Shown here piece after piece: positions 8,186 through 16,374 of a DNA stretch of 42,886 nt. Under the pieces are notes generated by a model. The model saw nothing but the letters and a program-made list of their open reading frames with translations. It was not told the origin of the DNA and did not search any database. A program made the position numbers and the translations under genes. Numbering within the stretch: the stretch's first letter is position 1; every line of letters starts with the position of its first letter. Origin of the DNA: JAZKFP01 sp040386355 (lineage in GTDB: Bacteria > Pseudomonadota > Gammaproteobacteria > Pseudomonadales > UBA6940); assembly GCA_040386355.1 (NCBI GenBank), contig JAZKFP010000018.1, positions 1 to 42,886 on the forward strand. Reading direction: 5' to 3'.

Positions 8186-9769
8186 ATGACAGTTGATACC
8201 TCGGAGTGGAGTTCAGAAATTCAAAAGCATGCCTGTCGCTTGTCCGAGGTTTCGCTTCGTCAACGTTGTGCTAATAAAGAGCATGTAAAACGTCAAATTC
8301 GTAAATTAGGGCCACTAACAATTGATTTTAGTAAAAATTACATTGATCAAGAATTAATTCAATGGTTTAAAAATTATCTGGAAAAACAGGGTTGGAATAA
8401 ATATTCCAAAGATTTATTTTCTGGCGCCCCTATTAACTCAACAGAAAATCGGCCTGTAATGCATTGGTTATTGCGTGCAACACAATCCAATCTTCCTGAA
8501 TTTAATGAAGTAAAAACAACATTCGAACGTATGCGTCAAGCCTGTCGCGCCATCCACAAGGGAGAATGGCTTGGTGCAACAGGGCAGCCTTTCACTGATA
8601 TCGTCAATTTAGGTGTAGGAGGTTCGGATTTAGGGCCGCGTCTGGTGTGTCAGGCATTGGATGAATTTGCTTTACCAGAATGCAAAGTTCATTTTGTTGC
8701 CAATATTGACGGTTCTGATATTCATCAAGCACTGCAAGGATTATCACCACACAACACTTTATTTATTGTTACTTCTAAATCATTTTCAACGCTTGAAACA
8801 CTGCAAAATGCAACAACTGCACGTGATTGGTTAAAGTCTGTTGGTATTGAAAGTGACGCGCATTGGATAGGGGTTACCAGTCAAGTAGAACGCGCTGTCG
8901 CATTTGGTTTAAGCGAAAAAAATATTTTTCCCATGTGGGATTGGGTCGGTGGACGTTATTCAGTATGGTCTGCTGTAGGCTTGTCGATTATGTTACGTCT
9001 TGGCATTGATCAATTTGACGCATTTTTATCAGGTGGAGCAATTGTTGATGCGCATATGCAAGAAGTACCGTTAGAAGAAAACAGTGCTTTTATTATGGCG
9101 TTATTGAGTACGTTATATATCAACGGTTATAGTTGGCAATCCCAGGCTATTATTCCCTACGATCATCGTCTGCGTTCTTTTCCAGATTATTTACAGCAAT
9201 TAGAAATGGAAAGTAATGGTAAAAGTGTAAATCGAAAAGGCGAAAATATTGATTATCAAACCGCTCCAATTATTTGGGGAGGTATTGGTTCGAATACGCA
9301 ACACTCGTTTCATCAACTCCTGCACCAAGGAAAAATTTTTAGCCCAGTGGATTTTTTAATTGCATTAAATCCATCACACCATTATCCCGAACATCATCGT
9401 TTGCTCATTGCAAATATGCTGGCACAGGCTCAAGCATTAATGCAAGGCAAACAATTTAACGAAATTGAAAATGAAATTAAAAATTCTGATGAATCTGTTA
9501 TTAATCCAAGAATTATTGCGGGTGGTAAACCAAGTACTATTATTGGCTTTGATCGACTTTGCCCCAAGGTTATGGGAACTTTGATTGCGCTGTATGAATA
9601 TAAAGTTTTTATTCAAAGCTGTGCTTGGCAAATAAATCCGTTTGACCAATGGGGTGTAGAACTCGGTAAAAATCTATGTGGACCTATTGCGGATGCGTTA
9701 TCGAAAAAACCTACATCTGCATTAGATCCGTCGACTAGTTTTTGGATTGAGCAATATCAAAAGAACTAG
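8186..9769 (+). CDS. pgi: Glucose-6-phosphate isomerase
   Basis: Interconverts glucose 6-phosphate and fructose 6-phosphate in glycolysis and gluconeogenesis. From ATG 8186 the protein has 527 residues, near the usual 545. Motifs in order: GVGGSDLGPRLV, the phosphate-binding SKSFSTLET, the PGI signature DWVGGRYSVWSAVGLSI, SNTQHSFHQLLHQG with the catalytic His, and GVELGKNL with the catalytic Lys near the C-terminus. I chose 8186 because GGAG at 8172-8175 sits 10 bp before it and because the longer frame from 8111 runs into the repeat and adds 25 residues with no family counterpart. With ppsA at the left edge it gives two central carbon genes, but the two are not in one operon. Confidence 0.95.
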   Translation: MTVDTSEWSSEIQKHACRLSEVSLRQRCANKEHVKRQIRKLGPLTIDFSKNYIDQELIQWFKNYLEKQGWNKYSKDLFSGAPINSTENRPVMHWLLRATQSNLPEFNEVKTTFERMRQACRAIHKGEWLGATGQPFTDIVNLGVGGSDLGPRLVCQALDEFALPECKVHFVANIDGSDIHQALQGLSPHNTLFIVTSKSFSTLETLQNATTARDWLKSVGIESDAHWIGVTSQVERAVAFGLSEKNIFPMWDWVGGRYSVWSAVGLSIMLRLGIDQFDAFLSGGAIVDAHMQEVPLEENSAFIMALLSTLYINGYSWQSQAIIPYDHRLRSFPDYLQQLEMESNGKSVNRKGENIDYQTAPIIWGGIGSNTQHSFHQLLHQGKIFSPVDFLIALNPSHHYPEHHRLLIANMLAQAQALMQGKQFNEIENEIKNSDESVINPRIIAGGKPSTIIGFDRLCPKVMGTLIALYEYKVFIQSCAWQINPFDQWGVELGKNLCGPIADALSKKPTSALDPSTSFWIEQYQKN

Positions 9770-9841
9770 TATACAAATGCCGTAGAGTGATTTATCAGGG
9801 TGTAATATTTTATTAATTATGCTTTGTTTAAAAGTATAAGT

Positions 9842-9916
9842 GGGCGAAAGATTTTTCGCCCCTACACCAATTTTTAGTAATGTGATAATTTTGTAGGGGC
9901 GAAAAATCTTTTACCC
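9842..9916. repeat. Paired palindromic repeat (family 3) after pgi
   Basis: Two 25-nt arms, 9842-9866 and 9892-9916, are reverse complements of each other with two mismatches and a 25-nt AT-rich spacer. Each arm also carries its own hairpin: the first has GGGCGAAA and TTTCGCCC around GATT. The TAGGGGCGAAAAAT core resembles REP/MITE-like palindromes seen in many bacterial genomes. As RNA it would fold into a strong stem and could act as a terminator or 3' stabiliser for pgi, although no clear U tract follows. It is the only notable structure in 9770-10056. Confidence 0.75.
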
Positions 9917-10056
9917 GTCTTGAATTTATATATCAACTTCTTATTGAACATCAAATAACATGTTCAAAAAAACTATCTTTTGTTTGATATATTTTAATCT
10001 AATAGTTGTTTGTTATTTTCTAAATAATATTTTAGTAAGGTAATTTAAAAAACTGT

Positions 10057-10539
10057 ATGAATTTAGATACTATTAATATTTCTATCCCTGCCCAAGAACT
10101 TATATTAATTAAAAATAATAAAATTGTAAAAACTTATGCTATTTCTACTGCATTTAAAGGTGCAGGTGAAATGAAAAATAGTTTTCAAACTCCTCGCGGT
10201 ATGCATTATATTCGAGCAAAAATTGGCGCGAGACTGGATCCCTATGCCGTTTTCAAAGGACGTCGTTTTACAGGTGAAATTCTAACGCAAGAAATGTATA
10301 TATCTAATCCAGATCGTGATTGGATATTAGGGCGAATATTATGGTTGTCTGGATTAGAAAAAGGAGTAAATCGTTTGGGAGAAGTTGATACTATGCAACG
10401 TTATATTTATATTCATGGTACTCCAGATCAAGAACCCATGAGTATTCCTAAATCGCATGGTTGTATACGAATGCGTGTACAAGATATTGCTGAATTATTT
10501 AACAAAATAGAAGTAGGCTGCCATGTTTGGATTGCTTAA
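10057..10539 (+). CDS. L,D-transpeptidase (YkuD) domain protein without signal peptide
   Basis: The 160-residue protein is essentially one YkuD domain. It has YIHGTPDQEPMSIPKSHGCIR with catalytic Cys136, His120 and the SHGC(I)R signature. Family enzymes form 3-3 peptidoglycan cross-links or attach lipoproteins to the wall, in the periplasm. No N-terminal signal sequence is visible: the protein opens MNLDTINISIPAQELIL, and an in-frame TAA at 10036-10038 rules out a longer start. Either export uses another route or the enzyme acts inside the cell. Short, leaderless YkuD proteins do occur in Gammaproteobacteria. It sits alone, between the palindrome and the convergent DUF1552 gene, which ends 65 bp away. 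Confidence 0.88.
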   Translation: MNLDTINISIPAQELILIKNNKIVKTYAISTAFKGAGEMKNSFQTPRGMHYIRAKIGARLDPYAVFKGRRFTGEILTQEMYISNPDRDWILGRILWLSGLEKGVNRLGEVDTMQRYIYIHGTPDQEPMSIPKSHGCIRMRVQDIAELFNKIEVGCHVWIA

Positions 10540-10603
10540 TTTTATATTCACATCTAGAAAATAAAATACTAAAATTTAAAAAAATGAGAATTAAACATAC
10601 ACA

Positions 10604-11911
10604 CTAAACAAAAAGCTGTGTCAATGGTCCCTGATTTAAATCAGTTTGTCCAAAAGTAACGTCAGATTGGCCGGTGGTTTTTAAAATAGTTGTAAGCACA
10701 TCATTATGAGCCCGTCCTTGAAAATTAAAATGATGCCCACCTTGAATTAACCCAGTATTTTTCCCTGCAATTAAAACAAATGGAAAGTCTTGCGCACTAT
10801 GGTTATAGCCTTGTGAAACTTCAGTTGTCCACAATACAACGGTGTTATCTAATACTCGACTTCCATCAACGTCTATAGAATTTGCAAGTTGATCTAAAAA
10901 AATTTTAATTTTTTCGCTATGCCATGTTCGAATTTTAGCCATTGCAATTCTGTAGGAATTTTTCAATTCAATAGATACATCTTCATGAGAAATGCTGTGG
11001 TGACCTATTGTAGATGCTATAGGGTCATTAACCCAGGAATACACTTCATCCGTTTGAACACCATTAATATTAATAGTAACAATACGACTTAAATCACAAG
11101 CTAGAGCGTAGGCTGCCAGGGCAAGAGTTTGTGGTAACCGATCTTGATTAGTATTATTGGTCCATTGTCCTGTAGGTTTTGTACACGAATTTGTTAAGGC
11201 AATTCTATTTTCTAATTCGCGAATTGAAGTGATATGTTGATCAAGTCGTGCTTTGTCACTACTGCTTATGTTATTTGTTATTTTAGCAAGATCATTTTTA
11301 ACGAAATCAATTACGCTACGCCGATTTAATATATCGGGAGATTGGGCGGCAGTTGTTGGATTAAAATTCGAGAATAAATGATTAAAAATATTTTGTGGCT
11401 GTGAAAGTGCACTTGGTGCAATATTATTTTCGGTCCAAGTATATCCACCAGGTTGCCATCCGCTTTGAACATGTAAATTTAATAACGGGTAAGCTGTATC
11501 AACACCAATTTTTTGACTCAAATAATAATCTAATGATGGACCGTTACCGATAGTTGTTTCTGCAACATTATTGCGTCCAGTCAAGACACGGCAACAAGCA
11601 TACTGATGTCCACCACCCCCGCCAATTTTATCATCTACTCCCGATAATACAATTAAATTATCTCTGTAATTTTCAAACGGCGCCAATATTGGCAATAAAG
11701 TACCTAATTTTCCTGGTTTATTTTTATCAACAAAATATTGACTACGAACAGAATAAGGTAAACCATGTAAAGAAATAATAGTGACAAATCGAACAGGAGC
11801 TTTCGTTGCAGCTTTGACTTTGTTTGAAGCGGATGCCAGAAAAGGTAGTGCTAAAGACGCTCCTGCACCTTTCAAAAAAAGCCGGCGATTATTTTTTTGA
11901 TCGAAAATCAT
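10604..11911 (-). CDS. DUF1552 family protein, Tat-type signal
   Basis: This exported protein of unknown function has 435 residues. The N-terminus carries a twin-arginine motif, NRRLFLKGAGASLALPFL (8-25), typical of DUF1552 proteins. The body has the family stretches LHGLPYSV, NLIVLSGVDD, GGGGGHQYACCRVLTG, and near the end VVLWTTEVSQGYNHS and FPFVLIAGKN, resembling the DUF1501/alkaline-phosphatase-like fold. DUF1552 genes usually stand next to DUF1592/DUF1588 heme-motif genes, and here that neighbour is 50 bp upstream. It is the last gene of the five-gene minus-strand operon starting at 20192. The pairing is typical of Planctomycetota and Myxococcota and occurs less often in Gammaproteobacteria. 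Confidence 0.87.
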   Translation of the reverse strand: MIFDQKNNRRLFLKGAGASLALPFLASASNKVKAATKAPVRFVTIISLHGLPYSVRSQYFVDKNKPGKLGTLLPILAPFENYRDNLIVLSGVDDKIGGGGGHQYACCRVLTGRNNVAETTIGNGPSLDYYLSQKIGVDTAYPLLNLHVQSGWQPGGYTWTENNIAPSALSQPQNIFNHLFSNFNPTTAAQSPDILNRRSVIDFVKNDLAKITNNISSSDKARLDQHITSIRELENRIALTNSCTKPTGQWTNNTNQDRLPQTLALAAYALACDLSRIVTININGVQTDEVYSWVNDPIASTIGHHSISHEDVSIELKNSYRIAMAKIRTWHSEKIKIFLDQLANSIDVDGSRVLDNTVVLWTTEVSQGYNHSAQDFPFVLIAGKNTGLIQGGHHFNFQGRAHNDVLTTILKTTGQSDVTFGQTDLNQGPLTQLFV

Positions 11912-11961
11912 ATAATGTCCTATTTAGATAAATTCTTTTTCTCTAGCAATCATATGTACAT

Positions 11962-14608
11962 TTAATCAATAATTCGTACGTAAAACATTGGTGATTTAAC
12001 TATTTCTCTTAATAGATTTTTTGCACTACCGCCGGATTTTTTCCACTGTTGATTTATAAAATTTAAATAATCCTCATCTTTACTATTTTTTTCTCTACCT
12101 AAAGTATTTTGATACCAAAATTCCGCAGCGCATTCTTGAGCAACGTTGCTGGAAGCAAATAAATTTGCAAAATTATTGATTCCTTGAACAGCTCCATAGA
12201 TATCACCTATAGAGGGCAGTTCTATTGAAGCATCTACCGCATTACCATTATCAAACTTGCGCATTTGTCCTTTGTCGTCAAATTCCTCGTACACAATTCC
12301 ATAAGGATCTATTAGATTATGACAACCCGCACAAGAGGGATCACTGCGATGCAATGCAAGCCAATCTCGAGTGGTTCCATTAATAGGTCTTGCGGGCGGC
12401 TCACCAATATTTGCAGGTGGCGAGGGTAAATTTTGGCAAAGCAAATTTTCAATTGTAAAAACGCCGCGCGTAATTGGAGCGGGAACATTAGCATGTGTAT
12501 GAGAAGCTAAAAATCCTTGAAGGCCTAAAATTCCTACGTTTTGTGATGGATCTACCCCGGTAGAATCCTGGCTTAAACTTACATTAACACTGCCGTTAAA
12601 TAAACTAGATAATTCTTTATTTTGAAAAAACCAATCTTTAAGGAAAGTCGAAGTTTGATCACGCGCAATCTTTGCCTCATTTATAGATACACTTATATTT
12701 TTTGCAATAATTTCTACCGATTCGACGCCCATCCAATTTTCAAGTTGTTTTAAAATACCACTTCTCGTTTGATTGGTAGAATTTAATTGCATTAATCGAT
12801 CAAAGTGTTGCAAAACATTTTCTGGGTTTAACAATTCATCTTTTGCAGCAGCGCTTAATAAAGCAGTGTCTGGTGTATTATCCAGTATTAAATAAGAAAG
12901 TCGTGTAGCAACTTCATAAGAATCGAGTTTGATAATTTTAATATTTGAAGGCTGGCCAATATTTAATGAATTTATTGGTTTTATTGTGGAATTTAGAAAG
13001 TATGTACCATCTTCAACAATATAAATAAAATTAGAAGAGGTCAACATTGTCATAATAGTATATTTAATCGCTGTATCACCTCTAGATCTTGATGCAATCA
13101 GATCATAAAGACTTTGTAGTTCAGTTATTTCAGTCGTACTTAAAGGTCTTCGATATACTTTTAGCCCAAAATTTTTAAAAAATGTATTCAAACAAGTTTT
13201 GAAATTAATTGACGTTGAAGTGCATCCTGTAAAAGTTTCTACCTTTAAATCCAATTGAGTGGTAATAGTATTGGCAGTGTTTAAAAAAGCTTCTAAATAA
13301 GGTGTATCAGTAACTTGTTCACTCGATTGAACATAGCCGTTAGTAATTCTTTCAGTGGGAAATGAATTTAAATCTACAGATATTCCTAATAATGATTTTA
13401 TTGTATTGGCATACTCATCATGCGTTAGCCGTCGTAAAGGAGAATACGAATATGGAATTGTATTTGGCGGTGTTGGTGCGGGTGTGAGAGTTGGAGATGG
13501 AGTTATAGAAGGTAAGGGAGTAATGCTAGGTTTAGGAGTTACTGAAGAAATAGGTGTGCTAATTGGTTGAGGCAAAATTGTTGGCATGGGTGTTGGGATA
13601 ATATTAGGAGTAGCAGTCGGTGAGGCAACAGGTGCGCTGCTAGGGCGAGGCGTAATTATTGGTGTAGGAGTAACGATTGGGTTAGGAGTTACCGTAGGAA
13701 TTGTAGGTGGATTAATAATAGCCCCTGAATTGTAAACGCTTAAAATATAATAAGCGGTATTTTCTGCACATTCATTAATACAAGCTTTTGCATTACCTAA
13801 AGGCATATTGTCGTTAATAAATTTTGTCATTTCCGGTAACGTTTTATATTTTACAAATAATTTAAATGCAGTATTTAAAGTAACCGCATTTGCACCGTGA
13901 CAAACCATGCATTGGGCATTGTAAGATGTTCTTCCTTGACTGATTTTTTGCGCAACAGTTGAAGGAGTTGCGCTTGGTGTCGTTGCTGTTGGAGTAGGAG
14001 TAGGAGTAGGAGTAGGAGTAGGAGTAGGAGTAGGAGTAGGAGTAGGAGTAGNNNNNNNNNNNNNNNNNNNNNNNNNNNNNNNNNNNNNNNNNNNNNNNNN
14101 NNNNNNNNNNNNNNNNNNNNNNNNNNNNNNNNNNNNNNNNNNNNNNNNNNNGAGTAGGAGTAGGAGTAGGAGTAGGAGTAGGAGTAGGAGTAGGAGTAGG
14201 AGTAGGTGTTGGAATAGGATTATTTGTAGGTAACGGAGTGTTTGTTGGTCTTGTTGTTGGAGCAGGATTATTTGTAGGTAATGGAGTGCTAATTGGCCTG
14301 ACCGTAGGAACAGGATTATTTGTAGGTAATGGAGTAATAATTGGTTTTGCTGATGCAGCCGGAATGGATGTAGGTAATGGAGTGTGTATTGGTGCTGGGA
14401 TAAGTGTTGCAATAGGTGTACGAACTGGATTGGTGCTTGGTTTTGGCGTTGGAAGTGAGGGGGAAGAAGTTACTAATGGTGGAGTATTAATAATATTTGG
14501 ATTGTTAGCTAATTGTTCATTAGCAGTTTGAGTTGAATCACCGATACATCCACTAAGTATCAAAGTTAATAGTGAAATTGATCCAAATAGTAGAAAATAA
14601 CTGTTCAT
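11962..14608 (-). CDS. DUF1587/1595/1592/1588/1585 c-type heme lipoprotein with Pro-Thr stalk, interrupted by assembly gap
   Basis: The start at 14608 gives a lipoprotein signal, MNSYFLLFG followed by LTLILSGC. Next comes a long Pro/Thr-rich stalk made of imperfect 16-residue units and a (PT)n run that enters 100 N at 14052-14151. After the gap the frame resumes as PT repeats, a heme motif CMVCH (13899-13913), a second PT-rich linker, then DUF1587 (RRLTHDEYANTIKSLLG), DUF1595 (YRRPLSTTEITELQ), DUF1592 (ATRLSYLILDNTPD), DUF1588 (FLASHTHANVPAPITRG and CAGCHNLIDPYG) and DUF1585 to the end. The placeholder gap does not preserve the frame, so the two halves appear as separate ORFs, but I read them as one gene. 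True length is unknown. Partner of the DUF1552 protein; probably an outer-membrane redox or binding protein. Confidence 0.85.
13991..14205. repeat. GGAGTA hexanucleotide microsatellite with 100-N scaffold gap
   Basis: About ten GGAGTA units at 13991-14051 and nine at 14152-14205 flank exactly 100 N (14052-14151), a conventional placeholder for a gap of unknown size. On the minus strand the array reads CCT ACT and so encodes Pro-Thr repeats. In the other two minus frames it reads Tyr-Ser and Leu-Leu. Because the unit is 6 bp, changes in copy number lengthen or shorten the stalk by two residues without shifting frame. Confidence 0.95.
14217..14408 (-). repeat. Four 48-bp tandem repeats in the Pro-rich stalk
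   Basis: Units begin at 14217, 14265, 14313 and 14361, an exact 48-bp period, each containing TGTAGGTAAYGGAG. On the coding strand each gives a 16-residue unit around TPLPTNNPxPT, with drift at the last one. They extend the stalk toward the membrane-proximal end of the lipoprotein and lie next to the hexanucleotide array, suggesting growth by slippage or unequal recombination. Confidence 0.85.
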
Positions 14609-14757
14609 TAAATCGCCACTCAAAATTTATAAAAATTAATTTCGGTGAATAAAAGCTATTAGGTACCGAAAATCAATCCTAAATGTTTGAAGGCGTGACA
14701 AATGTTGCAAAGATTTAATTAACTGATGCTTTAATGTACAAATTTAAAAGTTATTTT

Positions 14758-16359
14758 TTAAATAATCGATTGAAATGCAGTTAGACGATCGATGATTGTT
14801 GAATTTCCTAATCCTTGATTTGGAAATAATGCTGGAAAATTGGCTTGTTCGCCATGCAAAGCCATATAGTTTAAAACCACCGTTTCAACTAATAAATTGA
14901 CGTTATTTGCAGCGGGTGAGCTTCCCGTTTCAACGGATGCGTCAGCACGCATATATCCTATTTGTTGATGTTGTGCTTGTTGAGTAGGTGTACCCCCCAA
15001 TAATACGGCGCGACCGTTTGGATTAAAAACTAAAAAAAATGAAGCAGCAGTAGAAGAATTATCGCCCGTCCATTCGCCTTTACCACGACCATCTACTGAA
15101 TCATCAATTCGTCCATTGCTTGCAACCGAACCATCGCTAAATACATACACCATTAACGGCGACCCAACTTTTGCTGCGTATTCTAAACACGCTCCAATAC
15201 AACGACCGGCCCGTAAATCACGCAATTCTCCGGTTGCACGATCACCCGTATGATAATCGTATCCACCCATGGTTATAGTGCCGGCACCTGCGTATCCATT
15301 AATTACCATTTTCATAACAGCTGCGGTTTTTTGAAATTCATTATCGTTTTGATATTCGGTGGTAGAAAAAACTCCAGCAGCTCCAACAAGATCTGTGTCT
15401 AATTCGGGATTTAACGATGAAGGATTACCAAATCGATCTGCGACATCTGCAGCTTGCAAATATCCACAGCGCACTAATTCTTTAATTACTGCATCTCGAG
15501 AAACTTTGGTATTTACTTTATTTATTTTTTTATCGGAAATACGATACACCGCTTCCATAACTGCAACTGCGTCCGATTGATCAAGTAAACCGACTAAATC
15601 GCCGACGTCCACTAATCCCGTAACATCTGAAGCTTGATCAACTTTAGTTGGACGCACTTGTGCATCCATCATACTCATTGGCGCCATACTATTACCACCA
15701 GAATCATTACTTCGTGAGCCAATTAAAGTAACAATTGAACCGTCTGCACCAGCTTTATAAATTCCATACATCGGATTATGTGGATTATTTCCTGTGTCAT
15801 TTTCTGAACGCGCAGCAATGACAGCTCCATTAATTCCAGATGCAGTATTTGTTGAAACTTTTTCTAAAATTCCACGTAAAAAAGCGCTGTCACTGTGAAA
15901 TGCTAAACCTAAATCGGTATTAATAAATTCCGAAGTTCCTAAGGTAGTATTTGCAATTGCAGGAATCATGTCTCCAGGCAAACCTAATTTGCTGTATCCA
16001 GCGGTTGATAAAAAATCGAATTGACCGCCAGCACCACCTACTAGAACATTTGAACCTGCGATATTTGCACCACCTGCTAAATCAAAACAAATAAAGGGAA
16101 TTTTTCCAGCACCTAATGAACTAATTCCACAGCTGGCTTTTAAATTTTCTAAATCAGAAGATAATGCAGCATAAGCGGATCTTGGATTGGCAAATAAACT
16201 GAATATACTACCTGTCGTAACGGTTGCGGCACCGAACATAAATCCTTGTGCTAAAAAATCTCTTCGAGTCACAGGCTTTTTATGAAAAGAATGAATTAAT
16301 GGCGCATCAATTGAAAAGGGTTTATTTTTCGTAATTTTATCAATATGACGACGAATCAT
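14758..16359 (-). CDS. Tat-exported DUF1501-like protein
   Basis: The 533-residue protein begins with an unusually long basic n-region (about 30 residues), then a twin-arginine signal TRRDFLAQGFMFGAATV (31-47) with likely cleavage after SAYA (about residue 64). The body shows IPFICFDLAGGANIAGSNV, FHSDSAFLRGIL, GGYDYHTGDRATGE and VFSDGSVASNG, a pattern that resembles the DUF1501/alkaline-phosphatase-like superfamily, including the late DG/His motifs. I could not match it to a named enzyme. Tat export suggests folding or cofactor loading in the cytoplasm before release. It lies 15 bp downstream of the LamG/heme lipoprotein gene and 134 bp before the DUF1587-family gene, so all are probably one transcript. 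Confidence 0.75.
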   Translation of the reverse strand: MIRRHIDKITKNKPFSIDAPLIHSFHKKPVTRRDFLAQGFMFGAATVTTGSIFSLFANPRSAYAALSSDLENLKASCGISSLGAGKIPFICFDLAGGANIAGSNVLVGGAGGQFDFLSTAGYSKLGLPGDMIPAIANTTLGTSEFINTDLGLAFHSDSAFLRGILEKVSTNTASGINGAVIAARSENDTGNNPHNPMYGIYKAGADGSIVTLIGSRSNDSGGNSMAPMSMMDAQVRPTKVDQASDVTGLVDVGDLVGLLDQSDAVAVMEAVYRISDKKINKVNTKVSRDAVIKELVRCGYLQAADVADRFGNPSSLNPELDTDLVGAAGVFSTTEYQNDNEFQKTAAVMKMVINGYAGAGTITMGGYDYHTGDRATGELRDLRAGRCIGACLEYAAKVGSPLMVYVFSDGSVASNGRIDDSVDGRGKGEWTGDNSSTAASFFLVFNPNGRAVLLGGTPTQQAQHQQIGYMRADASVETGSSPAANNVNLLVETVVLNYMALHGEQANFPALFPNQGLGNSTIIDRLTAFQSII

Positions 16360-16374
16360 AATTCACATCCTGTT

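Noticed and set aside
13991..14205. CRISPR array
   Set aside because: Repeats are 6-bp tandem units without spacers and lie in a coding gene. No cas genes are in the window.
14238..14531. Plus-strand ORF rich in Gly-Val across the stalk
   Set aside because: It is a reading of the coding repeat on the wrong strand, with no start signal and no independent support.
13862..14623. Separate short ORF with (YS)n and (PT)n tails
   Set aside because: It is the 5' half of the DUF1587-family lipoprotein gene. The apparent end arises because the 100-N placeholder does not preserve the frame.
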